The position numbers and the translations under genes are program-made. A stretch of DNA of 55,918 nucleotides from Selenomonadales bacterium UBA7018 (lineage in GTDB: Bacteria; Bacillota; Negativicutes; Selenomonadales; Selenomonadaceae), in NCBI GenBank assembly GCA_002448305.1, contig DJWY01000021.1, forward strand, positions 1 to 55,918. The letters run 5' to 3'. The notes below the pieces were generated by a model. The model had not been told where the DNA came from. It saw only the letters and a program-made list of their open reading frames with translations, and made no database searches. Numbering within the stretch: the first letter of the stretch is position 1; the number at the start of each line of letters is the position of its first letter. Positions 8,890 through 17,444 of the stretch are shown here, piece by piece.

Positions 8890-11208
8890 CTACATGATTA
8901 GGGCGGTCTTTAAAACTTCGTCCATATTTTCGACGGTCACGAACTCCAATTTATCGCGGACACTTTCGGGAATGTCTTCAATGTCGGGGGCATTTTCTTT
9001 CGGCAAAATGATTGTGTGCATGCCTTCGCGATAAGCCGCCAGAACTTTTTCTTTAAGCCCGCCTATCGGTAAGACGTTGCCGCGCAGAGTAATTTCGCCA
9101 GTCATAGCGACATCGCTACGAACTTTTTTCTTAGTGAGCGCGGAAATCATAGCGGTCGCCATAGTTATGCCTGCGCTGGGTCCGTCCTTAGGAACTGCGC
9201 CTTCGGGTACGTGAACATGAATATCATTTTTCTCATAAAAATCGTCGTCGAGTTTCATCAAGTCGCTACGACTGCGGATATACGTCAAGCCCGCCTGCGC
9301 GGATTCCTGCATAACGTCGCCAAGTTTACCGGTCAATAAAAGTTTGCCGTTGCCCTTCAAAACGATAGCTTCAGTGGGGAGAATATCGCCGCCAACTTCC
9401 GTCCACGCCATACCGGTTGAAACGCCAATTTGCGGCTGCTTTTCAGCGCGAGTTTGCAAGAATTTAGGACGCCCGATAAATTCGCGCAGATTTTTTTTCG
9501 TAATGTAAACAACGCCCTCGTGCCCTTCAACGATTTTGCGTGCCGCCTTGCGACAAGCCCGACCAATAATCCTTTCTAGTTCACGAACGCCAGATTCCCG
9601 CGTATATTCAGCGATAATCTCTTGCAGGACGCCCTTAGCAAAAACAACGTCGCCTTTCTTAAGCCCGTTTTCTTCCTTCTGACGCTTAATCAAGTAGCGG
9701 CGGGCAATTTCGTATTTTTCATTCTCGGTATAGCTGGACAGCGTGATAATTTCCATGCGGTCGCGCAACGGCTTAGGAACGGTGTTAAGACTATTCGCCG
9801 TGACAATCCAAAGCACTTTCGACAAATCAAACGGCGTGTCTAAATAGTGGTCGTTGAAAGAATTATTCTGCGCGGGGTCAAGCACTTCAAGCAAAGCGGC
9901 GGAAGGGTCGCCGGCATAACCGTCTTTTCCGAGCTTGTCGACTTCATCAAGCAGGAAGACGGGATTATTTGTGCCCGCCTTTTTAATGCCCTGAATGATT
10001 CTGCCGGGCATTGCGCCAACGTAAGTACGCCTATGTCCGCGAATTTCCGCTTCGTCGCGAATACCGCCTAAACTCGCTCTGATAAATTTTCTGCCCGTCG
10101 CCTTAGCTACCGACGACGCCAAAGAAGTTTTCCCGACGCCAGGCGGTCCGACTAAACACAAAATCGGCGCGGGCTTATCCTTTGTCAGAACTTTGACGGC
10201 TAAGAAATCTAAAATGCGCTCCTTAACTTTTTCAAGCCCGTAATGTTCAGCATCAAGGATTTTTGCCGCCTCCGCAATGTCCATTGAATCATCTGACGAA
10301 ATACGCCACGGCATTTCCATTAGCAATTCAATATACGTGCGAATAACATTGCCTTCAGACGCCATTGACGGGATACGCTCCAAGCGTTTCAATTCCTTGT
10401 CGAGAATTTCTTTGACTTCGTCGGGATAATCGCCCTCTTCAATTTTCTTGCGATAGCCGGAAGTCTCTTCGGCAACATCTTCATCTTCGCCTAATTCCTT
10501 ATGAATCGCCTTAAGTTGTTCGCGCAAGTAGTGGTCTTTCTGAATCTTTTCCATTTGGTTGCGAACGCGCTTATTAATCTGAAACTCCATTTGCAGAACT
10601 TCAAGCTCACGAGTCAAAATGCCGTACAACTTCTCCAAACGCTTATTGACGTCGAGGCAATCTAAAATTTCTTGCTTAGTATCGAGTTTCAAATTTAAAT
10701 GGCTGGCAATCAAATCGGCAAGCCGCCCGAAATCCTCAAGAATCGTGATTGATACGAAAGTTTCGGAAGGAATGCGCTTGCTTAGCTTAACCCATTCTTC
10801 AAACTGGTGAACGACGCCGCGCACAAGTGCTTCCGTCTCCAAATTGTCTTCCCAAGTGTCCTCGTGAACTTCGACTTCGGCTTCAATATACTTTTTGCCT
10901 ACAAGCTCACTATAGCTAAGCATAACGCCGCGATTAGTGCCCTCAACCAACACGCGAACATTTCCGTCAGGTAGCTTGATTATCTGACGAATTTCGGAGA
11001 TTGTCCCAACTTCGTACAGGTCATCTTCGTCGGGGTCGTCGTTATCTATGTCTATTTGCGCCACTAAAAAAACTTTCCGATTGCCAACCATTGCCGCTTC
11101 TAGTGCATTAACTGAAGTATCGCGCCCAACATCAAGGTGCATTATCATGTTTGGGAAAACGACAAGCCCTCTGAGCGGCACGAGCGGCAAAGTTATTTTT
11201 TCAGCCAT
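8890..11208 (-). CDS. lon: ATP-dependent protease Lon (LonA)
   Basis: 772 residues, normal for bacterial LonA, ATG with GGAGTGAC upstream. Order: N-terminal substrate-binding domain (LPLVPLRGLVVFPNMIMHLD), coiled coil around residues 190-270, AAA+ domain with Walker A GPPGVGKTS and Walker B VFLLDEVDK, sensor region, then the C-terminal protease domain with the catalytic Ser in PKDGPSAGITMATAM and Lys in PIGGLKEKVLAA. Degrades misfolded and regulatory proteins in the cytoplasm. Sits downstream of clpX, separated by a 76-bp inverted-repeat element. Confidence 0.98.
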   Translation of the reverse strand: MAEKITLPLVPLRGLVVFPNMIMHLDVGRDTSVNALEAAMVGNRKVFLVAQIDIDNDDPDEDDLYEVGTISEIRQIIKLPDGNVRVLVEGTNRGVMLSYSELVGKKYIEAEVEVHEDTWEDNLETEALVRGVVHQFEEWVKLSKRIPSETFVSITILEDFGRLADLIASHLNLKLDTKQEILDCLDVNKRLEKLYGILTRELEVLQMEFQINKRVRNQMEKIQKDHYLREQLKAIHKELGEDEDVAEETSGYRKKIEEGDYPDEVKEILDKELKRLERIPSMASEGNVIRTYIELLMEMPWRISSDDSMDIAEAAKILDAEHYGLEKVKERILDFLAVKVLTKDKPAPILCLVGPPGVGKTSLASSVAKATGRKFIRASLGGIRDEAEIRGHRRTYVGAMPGRIIQGIKKAGTNNPVFLLDEVDKLGKDGYAGDPSAALLEVLDPAQNNSFNDHYLDTPFDLSKVLWIVTANSLNTVPKPLRDRMEIITLSSYTENEKYEIARRYLIKRQKEENGLKKGDVVFAKGVLQEIIAEYTRESGVRELERIIGRACRKAARKIVEGHEGVVYITKKNLREFIGRPKFLQTRAEKQPQIGVSTGMAWTEVGGDILPTEAIVLKGNGKLLLTGKLGDVMQESAQAGLTYIRSRSDLMKLDDDFYEKNDIHVHVPEGAVPKDGPSAGITMATAMISALTKKKVRSDVAMTGEITLRGNVLPIGGLKEKVLAAYREGMHTIILPKENAPDIEDIPESVRDKLEFVTVENMDEVLKTALIM

Positions 11209-11227
11209 GAAAAGTCACTCCTTTGCT

Positions 11228-11302
11228 AGGTTAAGAGGGAATTAGATTAAGAGATTAAAAGTAAAAACTACTTCACTACTAACCTAATTATCTACTAACC
11301 TT
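11228..11302 (-). repeat. ~76-bp imperfect inverted-repeat element between clpX and lon
   Basis: The whole gap between the clpX stop and the lon ribosome-binding site is one imperfect palindrome: the left arm reads AGGTTAAGAGGGAATTAG and the right arm, reversed, AGGTTAGTAGATAATTAG, each arm holding two direct sub-repeats. Size and position (abutting an RBS) resemble the 78-79 bp elements at 21772 and 28387, though the sequence differs. Transcribed as a hairpin, it may also modulate lon expression. Confidence 0.6.
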
Positions 11303-12572
11303 ATCCATTTGCTGTTCTCTTAACCCTTTTGGTATTCGCTCTGAGCTTTGGTTCTTGATTGTATAAAATATCCTCTTTAGTCACGGTGCAAAGCGTATTG
11401 CCGCCGATTGAAGGCACTTCAAACATAACGTTGCGCATAACCCGTTCAAGAATCGACCTTAAGCCACGTGCACCGGTTTTGCGCTGAATCGCCTCCCGTG
11501 CAATCAGTTGCAGTGCTTCATCTTCAAAGGTGAGTTTCGCGCCGTCCATTTCCATTAGCTTTTGGTATTGCTTGACGAGCGCATTTTTCGGCTTGGTGAG
11601 AATTTGTACTAAGTCGGATTCCTCAAGCGGGTCGAGCGTCACGACTATTGGCAACCGTCCGACGAATTCCGGAATTAAGCCGTCATTTATTAAATCGTCG
11701 GGGACAACTTCCTTTAGCGTTTCACCAACATTTTTTTCGCCGGTTGAAAGAACTTTCGCGCCGAAACCTAGTTGACTGCCTTTAGTCCGCGCCTCAATCA
11801 CCTTGTCTAAATCGTTGAACGCGCCGCCACATATGAACAAAATATTTTTCGTGTCCATCGCGATAAATTCGGGCGGCTGATTTTGTCCTTGTTGGCGTTG
11901 CTGATTCGGGAGCGGGACGTTTACGCGAGTTCCCTCCAAAATTTTAAGCAACGCTTGCTGAACGCCTTCGCCCGAAATGTCGCGATACATGCCGGGCTTG
12001 CGGGCGATTTTGTCAACTTCGTCGATATAAATTATTCCGTGCTCCGCCTTTCGCGCATCGCCCTTAGCAGATTGGAGCAGGTCGAATAAAATATCTTCGG
12101 CGTCATCTCCAACGTAGCCCGCTTCCGTCAAAGAATTCGCGTCGACAATTACAAGCGGCACGTTTAAAATTTTCGCTAGCGTCTGCGCAAGAAGAGTTTT
12201 CCCACTACCGGTCGGACCAATCATGAGGATATTGGATTTTTGTAACTCTAATCCTTCCTTGCCAACAGGATGGTGCCCGATTCTTTTATAATGATTGTAG
12301 ACGGCGACCGAAATAGTTTTCTTAGCCTCCGCCTGTCCGATAACGTATTCGTCGAGCTTGGCGCAAATTTCTTTAGGCTTGGGCAACTTATCGGTGCCAA
12401 CAATTTCGTCCGTATCCTCTTCTAAATCTTTTTGCAAAATTTCGTTGCAGAGTTCAACGCAACTGTCGCAAATGTAGACGCCTGTACCCGCAATCAATTT
12501 TCTTACACTGTGTTCACTCTTCCCGCAAAAAGAACATTTCAATGTGTCGCGCTCCTTACCGAATTTCAACAC
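11301..12572 (-). CDS. clpX: ClpX, ATP-binding unfoldase of ClpXP
   Basis: 423 residues from GTG 12572, chosen because GGAGG lies seven bases upstream. N-terminal zinc-binding domain with four cysteines (CSFCGKSEHS ... CDSCVELC), then AAA+ with Walker A GPTGSGKTLLAQTLA, Walker B IIYIDEVDKIA, the IGF-type loop region (SQLGFGAKV) that docks on ClpP, and sensor-2 KTGARGLRSILE. It unfolds tagged substrates and feeds ClpP. The gene is separated from clpP by the repeat-bounded insertion at 12591-13022, an interruption of a usually tight gene pair. Confidence 0.98.
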   Translation of the reverse strand: MLKFGKERDTLKCSFCGKSEHSVRKLIAGTGVYICDSCVELCNEILQKDLEEDTDEIVGTDKLPKPKEICAKLDEYVIGQAEAKKTISVAVYNHYKRIGHHPVGKEGLELQKSNILMIGPTGSGKTLLAQTLAKILNVPLVIVDANSLTEAGYVGDDAEDILFDLLQSAKGDARKAEHGIIYIDEVDKIARKPGMYRDISGEGVQQALLKILEGTRVNVPLPNQQRQQGQNQPPEFIAMDTKNILFICGGAFNDLDKVIEARTKGSQLGFGAKVLSTGEKNVGETLKEVVPDDLINDGLIPEFVGRLPIVVTLDPLEESDLVQILTKPKNALVKQYQKLMEMDGAKLTFEDEALQLIAREAIQRKTGARGLRSILERVMRNVMFEVPSIGGNTLCTVTKEDILYNQEPKLRANTKRVKRTANG

Positions 12573-12590
12573 GCTCTCACCTCCGAAATT

Positions 12591-13022
12591 CAATTAAGAA
12601 TTATGAATTATGAATTATGAATTAGGAATGGCTTCTGAATTTTTATCTTTTATGGTTTTGGTTATAGAAGATAAAATTTTTATAAGCTCGCCGCAATCAT
12701 TGAGGATACTGGTTGCTTCTTTATTCGTCAGATATTGAGTTCTTTCGAGCAATTCAATCCAATACGCCGATTCGCTTGCCTCTTTTAGCGCGATATATAA
12801 TTTTGCATTGAAATCTGCAGTAGTTTGCGCATAAACAGATTCTCTGACGTTAGCTCCGATACTCGTACCGCTACGCAATAATTGCTTTGAAATAACATAC
12901 TCTGAATGTCTTTTTGTCAAATATTTATAGAGATTAACAATTCTGACAGCAAAATTCATACTTTTATCAATAACAACATTCTTCTTTTTCATTCCTAATT
13001 CCTAATTCCAAATTCCTAATTG
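12591..13022. mobile_element. Inverted-repeat-bounded insertion carrying a four-helix-bundle gene
   Basis: A 432-bp block between clpP and clpX. The left end (12591-12630) is CAATTAAGAATTATGAATTA and further GAATTAT-type units; the right end (12991-13022) reversed is CAATTAGGAATTTGGAATTA, so the two ends are ~32-40 bp inverted repeats built from a degenerate 8-mer. The same termini enclose only a short spacer in the 79-bp and 78-bp copies at 21772 and 28387. The right terminal repeat supplies both the AGGA ribosome-binding site and the ATG of the internal gene. No clear target-site duplication is seen. Mobility is inferred from repetition and gene interruption, not shown. Confidence 0.65.
12615..12992 (-). 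CDS. S23-type four-helix-bundle protein
   Basis: 125 residues. Recognisable as the four-helix-bundle family first met in 23S rRNA intervening sequences: VRIVNLYKYLTKRHSEYVISKQ in helix one, LLRSGTSIGANVRESVYAQT with the conserved G-x-N-x-E turn, FNAKLYIALKEASESAYWIELL, and a last helix ending LSSITKTIKD. Molecular role unknown; relatives form pentameric barrels that bind nucleic acid in diversity-generating retroelements, but no retroelement is present. The start codon lies inside the right terminal repeat of the surrounding element, so gene and repeat appear to travel as one unit. Confidence 0.9.
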   Translation of the reverse strand: MKKKNVVIDKSMNFAVRIVNLYKYLTKRHSEYVISKQLLRSGTSIGANVRESVYAQTTADFNAKLYIALKEASESAYWIELLERTQYLTNKEATSILNDCGELIKILSSITKTIKDKNSEAIPNS

Positions 13023-13612
13023 CTTTTTATCGGGCGGCTAATAACGTCGTCAATCAAGCCGTAAGCTTTGGCATCTTCCGCCGTCATGAAGTTATCGCGC
13101 TCGGTATCTGCCATAACTTTTTCGCGCGGCTGACCGGTATGCCTGCAGAGAATATCGTTGCCGACTTCGCGCAGTCTCAAAATTTCCCGCGCTTGAATCT
13201 GAATATCAGTTGATTGACCGCTTGCTCCGCCCAATGGCTGATGAATCATAATTCTAGCGAGCGGCAGGGCGAAACGTTTTCCTTTCGCGCCCGAAGTCAG
13301 AAGAAGACTTCCCATACTCGCCGCCTGTCCAATACAAATCGTCGAAACATCAGGTTTAATATACTGCATTGTATCATAAATCGCAAGCCCTGCCGTCACC
13401 ACGCCGCCGGGACTGTTAATATAAAGGTGAATATCCTTATCGGGGTCTTCGCTTTCGAGGAAAAGGAGTTGCGCGACGACCGAATTGGCAACGTCGTCAT
13501 TTATTGGACCGCCAAGAAAAACAATTCTATCTTTGAGCAGACGGGAATAAATATCGTAAGCGCGTTCGCCGTAGCTTGTCTTTTCGATAACCATCGGCAC
13601 ATAGTAAGACAT
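13016..13612 (-). CDS. clpP: ATP-dependent Clp protease proteolytic subunit ClpP
   Basis: 198 residues from ATG 13612; the GTG three codons earlier overlaps the GAGGTG ribosome-binding site and is rejected. Catalytic triad visible: Ser in GQAASMGSLLLTSG, His in RIMIHQPLGGASG, Asp in NFMTAEDAKAYGLIDDV. Forms the tetradecameric chamber that ClpX feeds. A rho-independent terminator separates it from tig upstream. Its 3' end overlaps the right terminal repeat of the inserted element by a few bases, so the insertion lies immediately after the coding region. Confidence 0.98.
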   Translation of the reverse strand: MSYYVPMVIEKTSYGERAYDIYSRLLKDRIVFLGGPINDDVANSVVAQLLFLESEDPDKDIHLYINSPGGVVTAGLAIYDTMQYIKPDVSTICIGQAASMGSLLLTSGAKGKRFALPLARIMIHQPLGGASGQSTDIQIQAREILRLREVGNDILCRHTGQPREKVMADTERDNFMTAEDAKAYGLIDDVISRPIKSN

Positions 13613-13630
13613 ATTTTTCACCTCAAAAAA

Positions 13631-13670
13631 TTTTTTAAAAAAGGGCGGTGATTTAATTCGTCACGCCCTT
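13631..13670 (-). terminator. Rho-independent terminator after tig
   Basis: On the minus strand AAGGGCGTGA pairs with TCACCGCCCTT across a short AT loop (one bulge), followed by TTTTTTAAAAAATTTTTT. It lies between tig and clpP. Confidence 0.8.
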
Positions 13671-13678
13671 AGGAATTT

Positions 13679-15034
13679 TCAGTTCTCTTTAGTCTCTGTA
13701 GTTTCGGTTGACTCTTTAGTTTCTTCGGGAAGAGCCTCAACTTTTGCCCCCGCCATGTTGTCGAAGATAAATTTCATAGCTTTGTTGCGGAGAATCGAAG
13801 TTGCAACGTTGATAAGTTGCCCGCTATCCTTGAGGTATTTTTGAATTTGCTTTGCGGGCGTGTGATACATTTGCGCCATTATCTCGATTTCAAAATTGAG
13901 TTCTTCCGGAGTCGCGGTGAGCTTTTCGGCTTTAGCGACGTTCTCAAGCATAATGTCGGATAAAACAGCTTTTCTTGCCGGCTCGCGATAATTTTCGCGC
14001 ATTGTGTCCATATCCAATCCGGAAAACGCCATGTATTGTTCAAGCTTCATGCCTTGCGTCTGGAGTTTAGCATCAAGTTCGTTAATCAGTTGGGTTATAC
14101 GATTTTCAACCATGATAGGCGGCAAATCAATCGTCATATTCTCAACAGCTTTATCGATAGCCGCTTGGCGTTGATTTTCAATAGCGCGATTCTCGGCGTT
14201 TTTCTCCATGTTCTTGCGAATGTTGGCTTTGTATTCGTCGAGCGTCTGGAAGGTGCTAATTTTCTTTATAAACTCGTCGTTAAGTTCGGGCAGTTCACGA
14301 TGTTTAATGCTGTTGATTTTGCAAGCGAATTCGGCGTCTTTTCCGGCAACGTCTTTGGAGTGATAATCTTCGGGGAAAGTGACCTTGATTGTGCGTTCTT
14401 CGCCGACTTTCGCGCCGATAAGTTGTTCCTCGAAACCTTTAATGAATTTATGCGAGCCAATGTCAAGCGGTTGGTCTTTCGCTTCGCCGCCCGCGAATTT
14501 TTCGCCGTCAATGGTGCCGGTATAATCAAGCGTAATGAAGTCGCCGTCAACAACGCTATCGCCTTCCGCCGCGTCGATTAAGTTAGCGTGGTGCATGCGC
14601 ATTGCTTCAACCTGTTTATCAACGTCCTCATCGGTGACAGGCTCAACAACTTTTTCAACGTCGAGATTTTTGTATTCGCCGAGCGTGACTTCAGGGAAAG
14701 GAATAAAAGTCAGCGTGAAGACGAAATCTTTGCCTTCTTCGTTGCTGATAACTTTAGCTTTATTCTCGCTGACGGGCACAAAGTTAAAAATTCTGAGAGC
14801 TTCTTTGCTAGACTTTTGGATAAGGCTATCGGTTGCTTCGGTTATGATAGCGTCTTTACCGAGTCTTTTTTCGAGAACAGCTTGAGGAGCTTTGCCCTTG
14901 CGGAAACCAGGAATGCTCACACGCCCTGCGAGCGACTTCACGGTATTTTTAATTTCTTTGGCAAAGACTTCCGCATCTTCAGTAACGGTGAGTTCGATAT
15001 TGTAATCGTCTATCTTCTTTTGGGTAAGTTTCAA
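13679..15034 (-). CDS. tig: Trigger factor, ribosome-associated chaperone/prolyl isomerase
   Basis: 451 residues, TTG start with AGGAGG upstream. N-terminal ribosome-binding domain with the exit-tunnel signature GFRKGKAPQAVLEKR (residues ~43-57), an FKBP-type isomerase domain around residues 160-245 (DFITLDYTGTIDGEKF ... IKVTFPEDYHS), then the helical C-terminal chaperone arms and an acidic Glu/Thr-rich tail (PEETKESTETTETKEN). Binds nascent chains at the tunnel exit. Heads the tig-clpP-clpX-lon-engB block; a TATAAT-like -10 lies 50 nt upstream but without a clear -35. Confidence 0.97.
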   Translation of the reverse strand: MKLTQKKIDDYNIELTVTEDAEVFAKEIKNTVKSLAGRVSIPGFRKGKAPQAVLEKRLGKDAIITEATDSLIQKSSKEALRIFNFVPVSENKAKVISNEEGKDFVFTLTFIPFPEVTLGEYKNLDVEKVVEPVTDEDVDKQVEAMRMHHANLIDAAEGDSVVDGDFITLDYTGTIDGEKFAGGEAKDQPLDIGSHKFIKGFEEQLIGAKVGEERTIKVTFPEDYHSKDVAGKDAEFACKINSIKHRELPELNDEFIKKISTFQTLDEYKANIRKNMEKNAENRAIENQRQAAIDKAVENMTIDLPPIMVENRITQLINELDAKLQTQGMKLEQYMAFSGLDMDTMRENYREPARKAVLSDIMLENVAKAEKLTATPEELNFEIEIMAQMYHTPAKQIQKYLKDSGQLINVATSILRNKAMKFIFDNMAGAKVEALPEETKESTETTETKEN

Positions 15035-15091
15035 AATTTAGACCTCCTAATTTTTTTGTGTGCCGATTATAATAACATAAGATTTAAAAAT

Positions 15092-16522
15092 TTACAAGGC
15101 TTGTTCGTATGTAAAAGCCGCTTTGATTATAGTTTCTTCGTCGAGAGCTTTACCGATAAGTTGGAAGGCGAGCGGCAGTTTATTTTTATTGACGCCGCAA
15201 GGAACAGAAATTCCAGGCAAGCCCGCCAAATTTACTGGCACTGTGCAAATATCCTGCAGATACATTTTGAGCGGGTCGGAAGTCATTTCGCCGATTTTGA
15301 ACGCGGCATTAGGCGTTGTCGGAGTAAGAATCAAATCGACATTTTTAAAAGCGTCAGTGAAATCTTTTTGAATCAGCGTCCGAACTTTCAACGCCTTAAG
15401 ATAATAAGCGTCGTAGTAGCCCGCGCTAAGGGCGTAGTTGCCAATCATAATGCGGCGTTTAACTTCTGCTCCAAATTTTTCCGTGCGGGTATTAGTCATC
15501 ATTTCGACAACGTCCGCGCCGTCGACGCGAGCACCATAACTTACGCCGTCATAGCGTTCAAGATTAGTGGCGGCTTCAGCGGGCGCAATCAGATAGTAAG
15601 TCGAAATGGCGTAATCGGTATGCGGCAAGCTAAGTTCGATAATTTCTGCGCCGAGACTTTCAAATTTCTTGGCGACGTTGCGAATAGCTGTTTCAACTTC
15701 GGCGTCAATACCCTTGACGAAATATTCTTTCGGCAAGCCGATTTTCAAACCCTTAACGTCAGCGACTAAACTTTTCGTGAAGTCGGGAACGGGCGCGGCG
15801 GTCGAAGTCGAATCCATTTCATCAAGCCCGCAAATCGCATTGAGGACAAGGGCGCAGTCCGTCACGTCGCGAGTTAGTGGACCAATTTGGTCAAGTGACG
15901 ACGCAAAAGCGACAAGTCCATAACGAGAAACTCTGCCGTAAGTTGGCTTGAATCCAACGACGCCGCAAAAACTTGCCGGTTGACGGATTGAGCCGCCGGT
16001 ATCGGAGCCGAGAGTAAAAACCGCTTCGCCGCCCGCGACTGCCGCCGCACTTCCACCAGATGAACCGCCAGGCACGCGCTCTAAATCGTGCGGGTTATGG
16101 GTCGTGTGGAAGCCGGAATTTTCGGTTGAGCCGCCCATAGCAAATTCATCGAGGTTTAGTTTGCCGACAATGATTGAATTTTGCGCGGCAAGTTTGGCAT
16201 AAGCGGTCGCGTCATAGGGCGGAATAAAGTTTTCAAGAATTTTCGACGCACAAGTTGTCCGAATACCTTTGGTGCAAATGTTATCCTTAATCGCGCAGGG
16301 AATGCCCTCAAGCGGAGCAATTTTTTCGCCGCGAGAAATTTTTTCGTCAACAAGTTTAGCGGTATCCGTTGCCTTGTCGCGAGTCAGCGTCAAATACGCG
16401 CCGATTTTATCTTCTACTTCGTCAATGCGCGAAAAAATATCGGCAGTTAATTCTGCCGCAGAAATTTTTTTAGTCTGTAAAAGGTCGTGCAATTCGTGAG
16501 CCGTCTTGTTGTATAATGCCAA
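15092..16522 (-). CDS. gatA: Asp-tRNA(Asn)/Glu-tRNA(Gln) amidotransferase subunit A
   Basis: 476 residues, TTG start with GGGAGG upstream. Amidase-signature family: Ser-cisSer-Lys triad region with IPCAIKDNICTKG (Lys) and the glycine/serine-rich block VPGGSSGGSAAAVAGG followed by GSDTGGSIRQPASFCG. Releases ammonia from glutamine and with GatB/GatC converts Glu-tRNA(Gln) or Asp-tRNA(Asn). Here gatC is upstream but an unrelated secreted decarboxylase gene is inserted between them, 2 nt before gatA; gatB is not in the window. Confidence 0.97.
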   Translation of the reverse strand: MALYNKTAHELHDLLQTKKISAAELTADIFSRIDEVEDKIGAYLTLTRDKATDTAKLVDEKISRGEKIAPLEGIPCAIKDNICTKGIRTTCASKILENFIPPYDATAYAKLAAQNSIIVGKLNLDEFAMGGSTENSGFHTTHNPHDLERVPGGSSGGSAAAVAGGEAVFTLGSDTGGSIRQPASFCGVVGFKPTYGRVSRYGLVAFASSLDQIGPLTRDVTDCALVLNAICGLDEMDSTSTAAPVPDFTKSLVADVKGLKIGLPKEYFVKGIDAEVETAIRNVAKKFESLGAEIIELSLPHTDYAISTYYLIAPAEAATNLERYDGVSYGARVDGADVVEMMTNTRTEKFGAEVKRRIMIGNYALSAGYYDAYYLKALKVRTLIQKDFTDAFKNVDLILTPTTPNAAFKIGEMTSDPLKMYLQDICTVPVNLAGLPGISVPCGVNKNKLPLAFQLIGKALDEETIIKAAFTYEQAL

Positions 16523-16524
16523 AA

Positions 16525-17334
16525 TTATTTACCTCCCTGAACGTCCTGCTCAGCCTTGCGAATATCTTCTTTCATATCTTGTTTAAAGTTCAGTGCATGG
16601 AAATTCTTTTTCTTCGGCAAGTCAAGTTTGAAACCGTCGGTTTTATCTAATTGAGCCTCGCCGCTCTTCAAGTTCAGTTCGAGAACGTGCCCGCCAATTT
16701 TTTTATCAGCGGAAATGAAATGGAAATGCCAGCCCGTCGAGTTGAGCGAACTCATAAAATCGGGGCAATACAAGCCGACAATTGTACCGCTGATATTTTG
16801 GGGCGTAATTTCTTTTTGAGTCTTCAACGCCTCGACCAAAGTCGGATAAGGCTCCGTTGTTCCTTTCTCGCTACGAACAAGAATTTCGTTGAAGTCGCCG
16901 GAAATTTTCACCATGTAAAAGCTATTGCGCCCTTTTTTATCAAGCGTTTCATTCAAAATTTTTTCGAGCGCGGCTTTGTCTTTAACGTCGGCAAGCTTTA
17001 CGGAAATTTCTTTGTCAAAAAACGTGACGTTGGAGAAAGGAACAGTTTCCTTGTCGTCCATAATATTTATCTCGCAATCCTGGTTAGCGCGATAGACAAC
17101 GCCGTCAAGTACAATCATTTCGCCGTTAAGCCCCTCGAAAGTGCCAATGCCGGTGTCGCCGTGCTTTTTCAAATCCTTGACGCTGATTGAGCCGTCGAAA
17201 TAGCCCATTGCCAAAGATTGAAGCAATGCGATTTGATAAATAGTCTCGCGGTCTTTGGTGTGTGCGGGAGCCGCCGTCGCGGTGTTGAAAAGCATTGTGC
17301 CTGTCAAAAGGGTTGCCATTAATAATTTTTTCAT
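16525..17334 (-). CDS. alsD: Secreted alpha-acetolactate decarboxylase
   Basis: 269 residues with a Sec signal peptide (KKLLMATLLTGTMLFNTATAAPA, cleavage after ATA-A). Mature part carries the family hallmarks: YQIALLQSLAMGYFDG, the hydrophobic block GTFEGLNGEMIVLDGVVY, and the zinc ligands in STGWHFHFISADKKIGGHVLEL. It converts acetolactate to acetoin. Most bacterial ALDCs are cytoplasmic; a signal peptide is known for the Brevibacillus enzyme. Start ATG with GGAGG ten bases before. It sits between gatC and gatA in what otherwise is a gat operon. Acetolactate synthase genes are not in the window. Confidence 0.93.
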   Translation of the reverse strand: MKKLLMATLLTGTMLFNTATAAPAHTKDRETIYQIALLQSLAMGYFDGSISVKDLKKHGDTGIGTFEGLNGEMIVLDGVVYRANQDCEINIMDDKETVPFSNVTFFDKEISVKLADVKDKAALEKILNETLDKKGRNSFYMVKISGDFNEILVRSEKGTTEPYPTLVEALKTQKEITPQNISGTIVGLYCPDFMSSLNSTGWHFHFISADKKIGGHVLELNLKSGEAQLDKTDGFKLDLPKKKNFHALNFKQDMKEDIRKAEQDVQGGK

Positions 17335-17354
17335 TTTTTAAACCTCCAAAACTC

Positions 17355-17410
17355 GATAAAACTAGCAAAGCGCAGCGGAGCATACGAACGCGGCGAACAA
17401 GTTCAAAGCG
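17355..17410. repeat. Interspersed repeat copy 1 (partner at 41815)
   Basis: About 45 bp beginning AAAACTAGCAAAGCGCAGCG and continuing through CATACGAACGCGGCGAACAA matches, with few changes, the stretch at 41815-41860 (GAAACTAGCGAAACGCAGTG ... TATGAACGCGGCGAC). Both copies lie inside operons, just upstream of a ribosome-binding site. Function unknown. Confidence 0.5.
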
Positions 17411-17444
17411 TCGTAACGTCGCGGAGCGTCAACAGGGTCAAGCA

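Noticed and set aside
12591..13022. Insertion sequence
   Set aside because: No transposase; the internal gene is a four-helix-bundle protein.
14588..15769. 393-residue plus-strand ORF opposite tig and gatA
   Set aside because: Shadow of two strongly conserved minus-strand genes; sequence is Phe/Asn-rich antisense composition.
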